Assembly: GCA_015063305.1 (NCBI GenBank)
Contig: SVUJ01000001.1
Location: 24,262-88,261 of the forward strand
Reading direction: 5' to 3'
From: Oscillospiraceae bacterium
GTDB lineage: Bacteria > Bacillota > Clostridia > Oscillospirales > CAG-272
Length of the DNA stretch: 64,000 bases
Under the pieces are notes generated by a model. That model saw only the letters and a program-made list of their open reading frames with translations. It searched no databases and was not told the DNA's origin. The stretch's first letter is position 1. Each line of letters starts with the position of its first letter. Below are positions 61,916-64,000 of this stretch, one piece after another. The translations under genes and the position numbers were made by a program.

Positions 61916-63034
61916 TCAGTCGTCCAGGTCTGCCTTAAGAGTTCTTATGTCGAAATCGTCGTCGGTGTCCTCGTCAAGCTCAAACTGTTCCTCTGGGGTG
62001 GGAATATTCTCCTTCATGCTTCTTACCTTAGCGTCAAGCTCTGCGAGCAGGGCGGGGTTAGCCTCGATGATCTTGCGAACGTTCTCCTTGCCCTGACCGA
62101 TACGCTCTCCGTTATAAGAGAACCAAGAGCCGCTCTTCTTGATTATGTCAAGCGAGATACAGTAGTCGATTATCTCACCCGAGCGCGAGATACCCTTGCC
62201 GTAAAGGATATCGAACTCAGCTACCTTGAAGGGGGGAGCTACCTTATTCTTAACTATCTTACATCTTACGTGGTTTCCGTATATATCGTTTCCGTTTTTA
62301 AGCTGGTCTGCCTTGCGGACGTCTATTCTGACCGATGCGTAGAACTTGAGCGCGCGGCCACCGGGGGTGGTCTCGGGATTTCCGTACATAACGCCGACCT
62401 TCTCACGGAGCTGGTTTATAAATATTACCACCGCGTTGCTCTTTGAAATGACCGCCGAGAGTTTTCTCATCGCCTGTGACATAAGTCTTGCCTGAACGCC
62501 CACCTGCGACTGACCCATATCTCCTTCTATCTCCTGACGGGGAACGAGAGCTGCCACCGAGTCGATGACAACGACGTCGATAGCGCCCGAGCGCACAAGC
62601 GCCTCGGTGATATCGAGCGCGTCCTCACCGCAGTCGGGCTGTGACACGAGCAGATTGTTTATATCGACACCGAGCGCCTTGGCGTAAACGGGGTCGAGGG
62701 CGTGTTCGGCGTCAATAAAAGCCGCCTCGCCGCCGAGCTTCTGAACCTCGGCGATTATATGTAAAGCAACGGTAGTTTTTCCCGATGACTCAGGGCCGAA
62801 GATCTCTATTATCCTTCCTCTCGGAACACCGCCTATGCCGAGCGCCATGTCGAGGGCGATAGAGCCTGTGCTGACGGCTTGTACCTCAAGGTGCGAGTTT
62901 TCTCCGAGCTTCATGATCGAGCCCGCGCCGAAATCGCGTTCAAGCTGGGCGATAGCTGTGGAGAGTGCTTTTTTCTTAGCGTCCTTATCGCTATCTCTGG
63001 GGAGCATTTCGATCTTCTTTTTAGCAGTTGCCAT
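61916..63034 (-). CDS. recA: Recombinase RecA
   Basis: 372 aa. Walker A GPESSGKT (about residue 75), [18 protein letters not shown], and loop region [23 protein letters not shown] strand exchange and SOS co-protease. The track start is GTG 63046; ATG 63034, with tgaggtt 6 bp before it, gives the usual MATAKKKIE. Acidic C-terminal tail DEDTDDDFD is present. Confidence 0.97.
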   Translation of the reverse strand: MATAKKKIEMLPRDSDKDAKKKALSTAIAQLERDFGAGSIMKLGENSHLEVQAVSTGSIALDMALGIGGVPRGRIIEIFGPESSGKTTVALHIIAEVQKLGGEAAFIDAEHALDPVYAKALGVDINNLLVSQPDCGEDALDITEALVRSGAIDVVVIDSVAALVPRQEIEGDMGQSQVGVQARLMSQAMRKLSAVISKSNAVVIFINQLREKVGVMYGNPETTPGGRALKFYASVRIDVRKADQLKNGNDIYGNHVRCKIVKNKVAPPFKVAEFDILYGKGISRSGEIIDYCISLDIIKKSGSWFSYNGERIGQGKENVRKIIEANPALLAELDAKVRSMKENIPTPEEQFELDEDTDDDFDIRTLKADLDD

Positions 63035-63081
63035 AACAAACCTCACGTATAAAAATTAATTTGCGTTCAATCGACGTTCTT

Positions 63082-63110
63082 ATTATACAACCCCCAAATC
63101 CTCTTGTCAA
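63082..63110 (-). promoter_or_regulatory. recA promoter
   Basis: On the minus strand TTGACA (63110-63105), a 17-bp spacer and TATAAT (63087-63082): a full consensus. Two GAAC half-sites follow at about 63079-63076 and 63068-63065, but they are direct repeats and do not make the GAAC-N4-GTTC LexA box. Confidence 0.88.
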
Positions 63111-63240
63111 GGGTTTTTTGAAACATTTTTTCTCAAAACGGAAAAATTTTGTTATTTAGGGGTGGAAATGTACTTTGTAAATTCCGAAAACAGAAAAAGA
63201 GAGTTCTCGGAAAAATCCCGCTTTAAAATAAAAAATGTGT

Positions 63241-63269
63241 TTGACTAAGGCGGGAGAATGTGGTATAAT
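63241..63269 (+). promoter_or_regulatory. prfB promoter
   Basis: TTGACT (63241-63246), a 17-bp spacer and TATAAT (63264-63269), 34 bp before the prfB ATG. Confidence 0.85.
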
Positions 63270-63303
63270 TACTGTATCTATGTAAAAAGGTATGGTGATA
63301 AAG

Positions 63304-64000
63304 ATGATAGTTGCACTTGAAGATGCAAAATATAAGCTTATAGGAATGAGAGAGGGCATCGCAGATCTCGGCTCGGCGCTGAGAATAGACGAGCTTCGCG
63401 CTACCGCCGAGGAGCTTGACAAGCAGACCCTTGATCCCGATTTCTGGAGCAATCAGGAGAACTCCTCAAAAGTGCTTCAGAAAATAAAGCAGACTAAATA
63501 TACTATAGAAGAATACGAAAAGCTCTGTAACCGTCTTGAGGACGCGATAACCCTTGCCGAAATGGCTATTGAGGAAAATGACGAGAGCTACGTGGAAGAG
63601 GTTGAGTCCGAGCTTGCCGAGATAACCAAGCAGGAAGAGGAGAAGAGAATAGAGATCCTTCTTTCGGGCGAATACGATAAGAACAACGCCATCGTTTCCT
63701 TCCACCCGGGTGCGGGCGGTACTGAGGCGCAGGACTGGGCGCAGATGCTCTACCGTATGATAACCAGATGGGCAGAGCGCCACAAGTTCAAGTACAAGCT
63801 TCTCGACTGGCTCGACGGCGACGCGGCGGGAATAAAGAGCGCGACCATAATGGTCGAGGGGCTCAATGCTTACGGATATCTGAAGTCGGAGAACGGAGTT
63901 CACCGTCTTGTAAGAGTTTCTCCCTTTGACGCGGCGGGAAGACGTCAGACCTCGTTCGCCTCTATCGAGGTAATGCCCGAATTCGAGAACGTCGATAAGG
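63304..64000 (+). CDS. prfB: Peptide chain release factor 2 (partial, runs off the window)
   Basis: First 232 codons; not in the ORF track because no stop lies in the window. The GGQ-domain lead HPGAGGTEAQDWAQM and VHRLVRVSPFDAAGRRQTSF identify RF2 (UGA/UAA). The frame is open from ATG 63304 without interruption: at the place where most RF2 genes have the programmed +1 shift (CTT TGA C) this gene reads through DLGSALR in one frame. Shine-Dalgarno is modest (ggtgat). Confidence 0.93.
   Translation, partial: MIVALEDAKYKLIGMREGIADLGSALRIDELRATAEELDKQTLDPDFWSNQENSSKVLQKIKQTKYTIEEYEKLCNRLEDAITLAEMAIEENDESYVEEVESELAEITKQEEEKRIEILLSGEYDKNNAIVSFHPGAGGTEAQDWAQMLYRMITRWAERHKFKYKLLDWLDGDAAGIKSATIMVEGLNAYGYLKSENGVHRLVRVSPFDAAGRRQTSFASIEVMPEFENVDK

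Noticed and set aside
63046-63090. LexA/SOS box at recA
   Set aside because: Two GAAC words occur near the promoter, but as direct repeats with wrong spacing; no GAAC-N4-GTTC palindrome was found.

Overview
The window is a stretch of chromosome from an anaerobic, gut-type Clostridia bacterium (Firmicutes; the gene content fits Oscillospirales or a related order, but I cannot place it more precisely from sequence alone). Reasons: the order dnaA-dnaN-recF-remB-gyrB-gyrA, a type III glutamine synthetase, a class III fructose-1,6-bisphosphatase, rubrerythrin, Rex, a DnaD/DnaC-type helicase-loader pair, and a glycyl-radical-enzyme microcompartment locus. No rRNA, tRNA, CRISPR array, phage gene or transposase was seen.

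Layout. 1-4.1 kb: tandem and dispersed repeats, then cca, ruvX, a small Cys protein and an Mbeg1-like hydrolase. 4.2-13.5 kb: the replication-origin block, with the best oriC candidate in the dnaA-dnaN gap. 14-17.2 kb: a lipoprotein and glnN. 17.5-27.3 kb (minus strand): a 934-aa lipoprotein with a metallo-beta-lactamase fold, two tandem MgtC-type membrane proteins preceded by an unannotated 23-aa hydrophobic ORF, an HtrA protease, and a histidine kinase/response regulator pair. 28-33.2 kb: fbp, ychF, trmB, truB. 33.7-50.7 kb: a GH78-like alpha-L-rhamnosidase divergent from a 15-kb operon of 18 genes that encodes a GRM5-type bacterial microcompartment. 51.4-55.4 kb: rubrerythrin, a GNAT acetyltransferase, and a three-gene set of a truncated ATP-grasp-type ligase, an aspartate racemase and a MurE-like ligase. 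56-61.2 kb: a dCMP-deaminase-family gene, rimI, tsaD, rex, a DnaD-domain gene, a dnaC-like gene and a conserved small protein. 61.3-64 kb: recX and recA (minus), then the start of prfB, which runs off the end.

How the microcompartment genes fit together (pathway from family knowledge, assignments from sequence): the class II aldolase splits L-fuculose- or L-rhamnulose-1-phosphate into DHAP and lactaldehyde; the zinc-type alcohol dehydrogenase can reduce lactaldehyde to 1,2-propanediol; the glycyl radical dehydratase, switched on by its radical-SAM activase, makes propionaldehyde; the CoA-acylating aldehyde dehydrogenase, PduL and the acetate/propionate kinase convert this to propionate and ATP. 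Five enzymes carry short amphipathic helices that look like encapsulation peptides. The shell has five BMC-H, one EutS-type BMC-H, one BMC-T with an Fe-S cysteine, and one pentamer. A PduS-type flavin/Fe-S protein can pass electrons through the shell. The neighbouring rhamnosidase argues for L-rhamnose as a natural feed. Sugar isomerase and kinase genes are not in the window.

The second theme is the intergenic DNA. Nearly every gap longer than 250 bp is filled with a few families of palindromic repeats. One family (12 copies) forms a terminator-like hairpin just after the last gene of a transcription unit, always in the orientation of that gene, with stem sequences that change in both arms between copies. 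A second family (5 copies) has 25-29 bp perfect inverted arms whose sequence differs from locus to locus but matches within each locus. I consider these, the 23-aa ORF upstream of the MgtC pair, and the truncated ligase/racemase/MurE set the least explained parts of the window.
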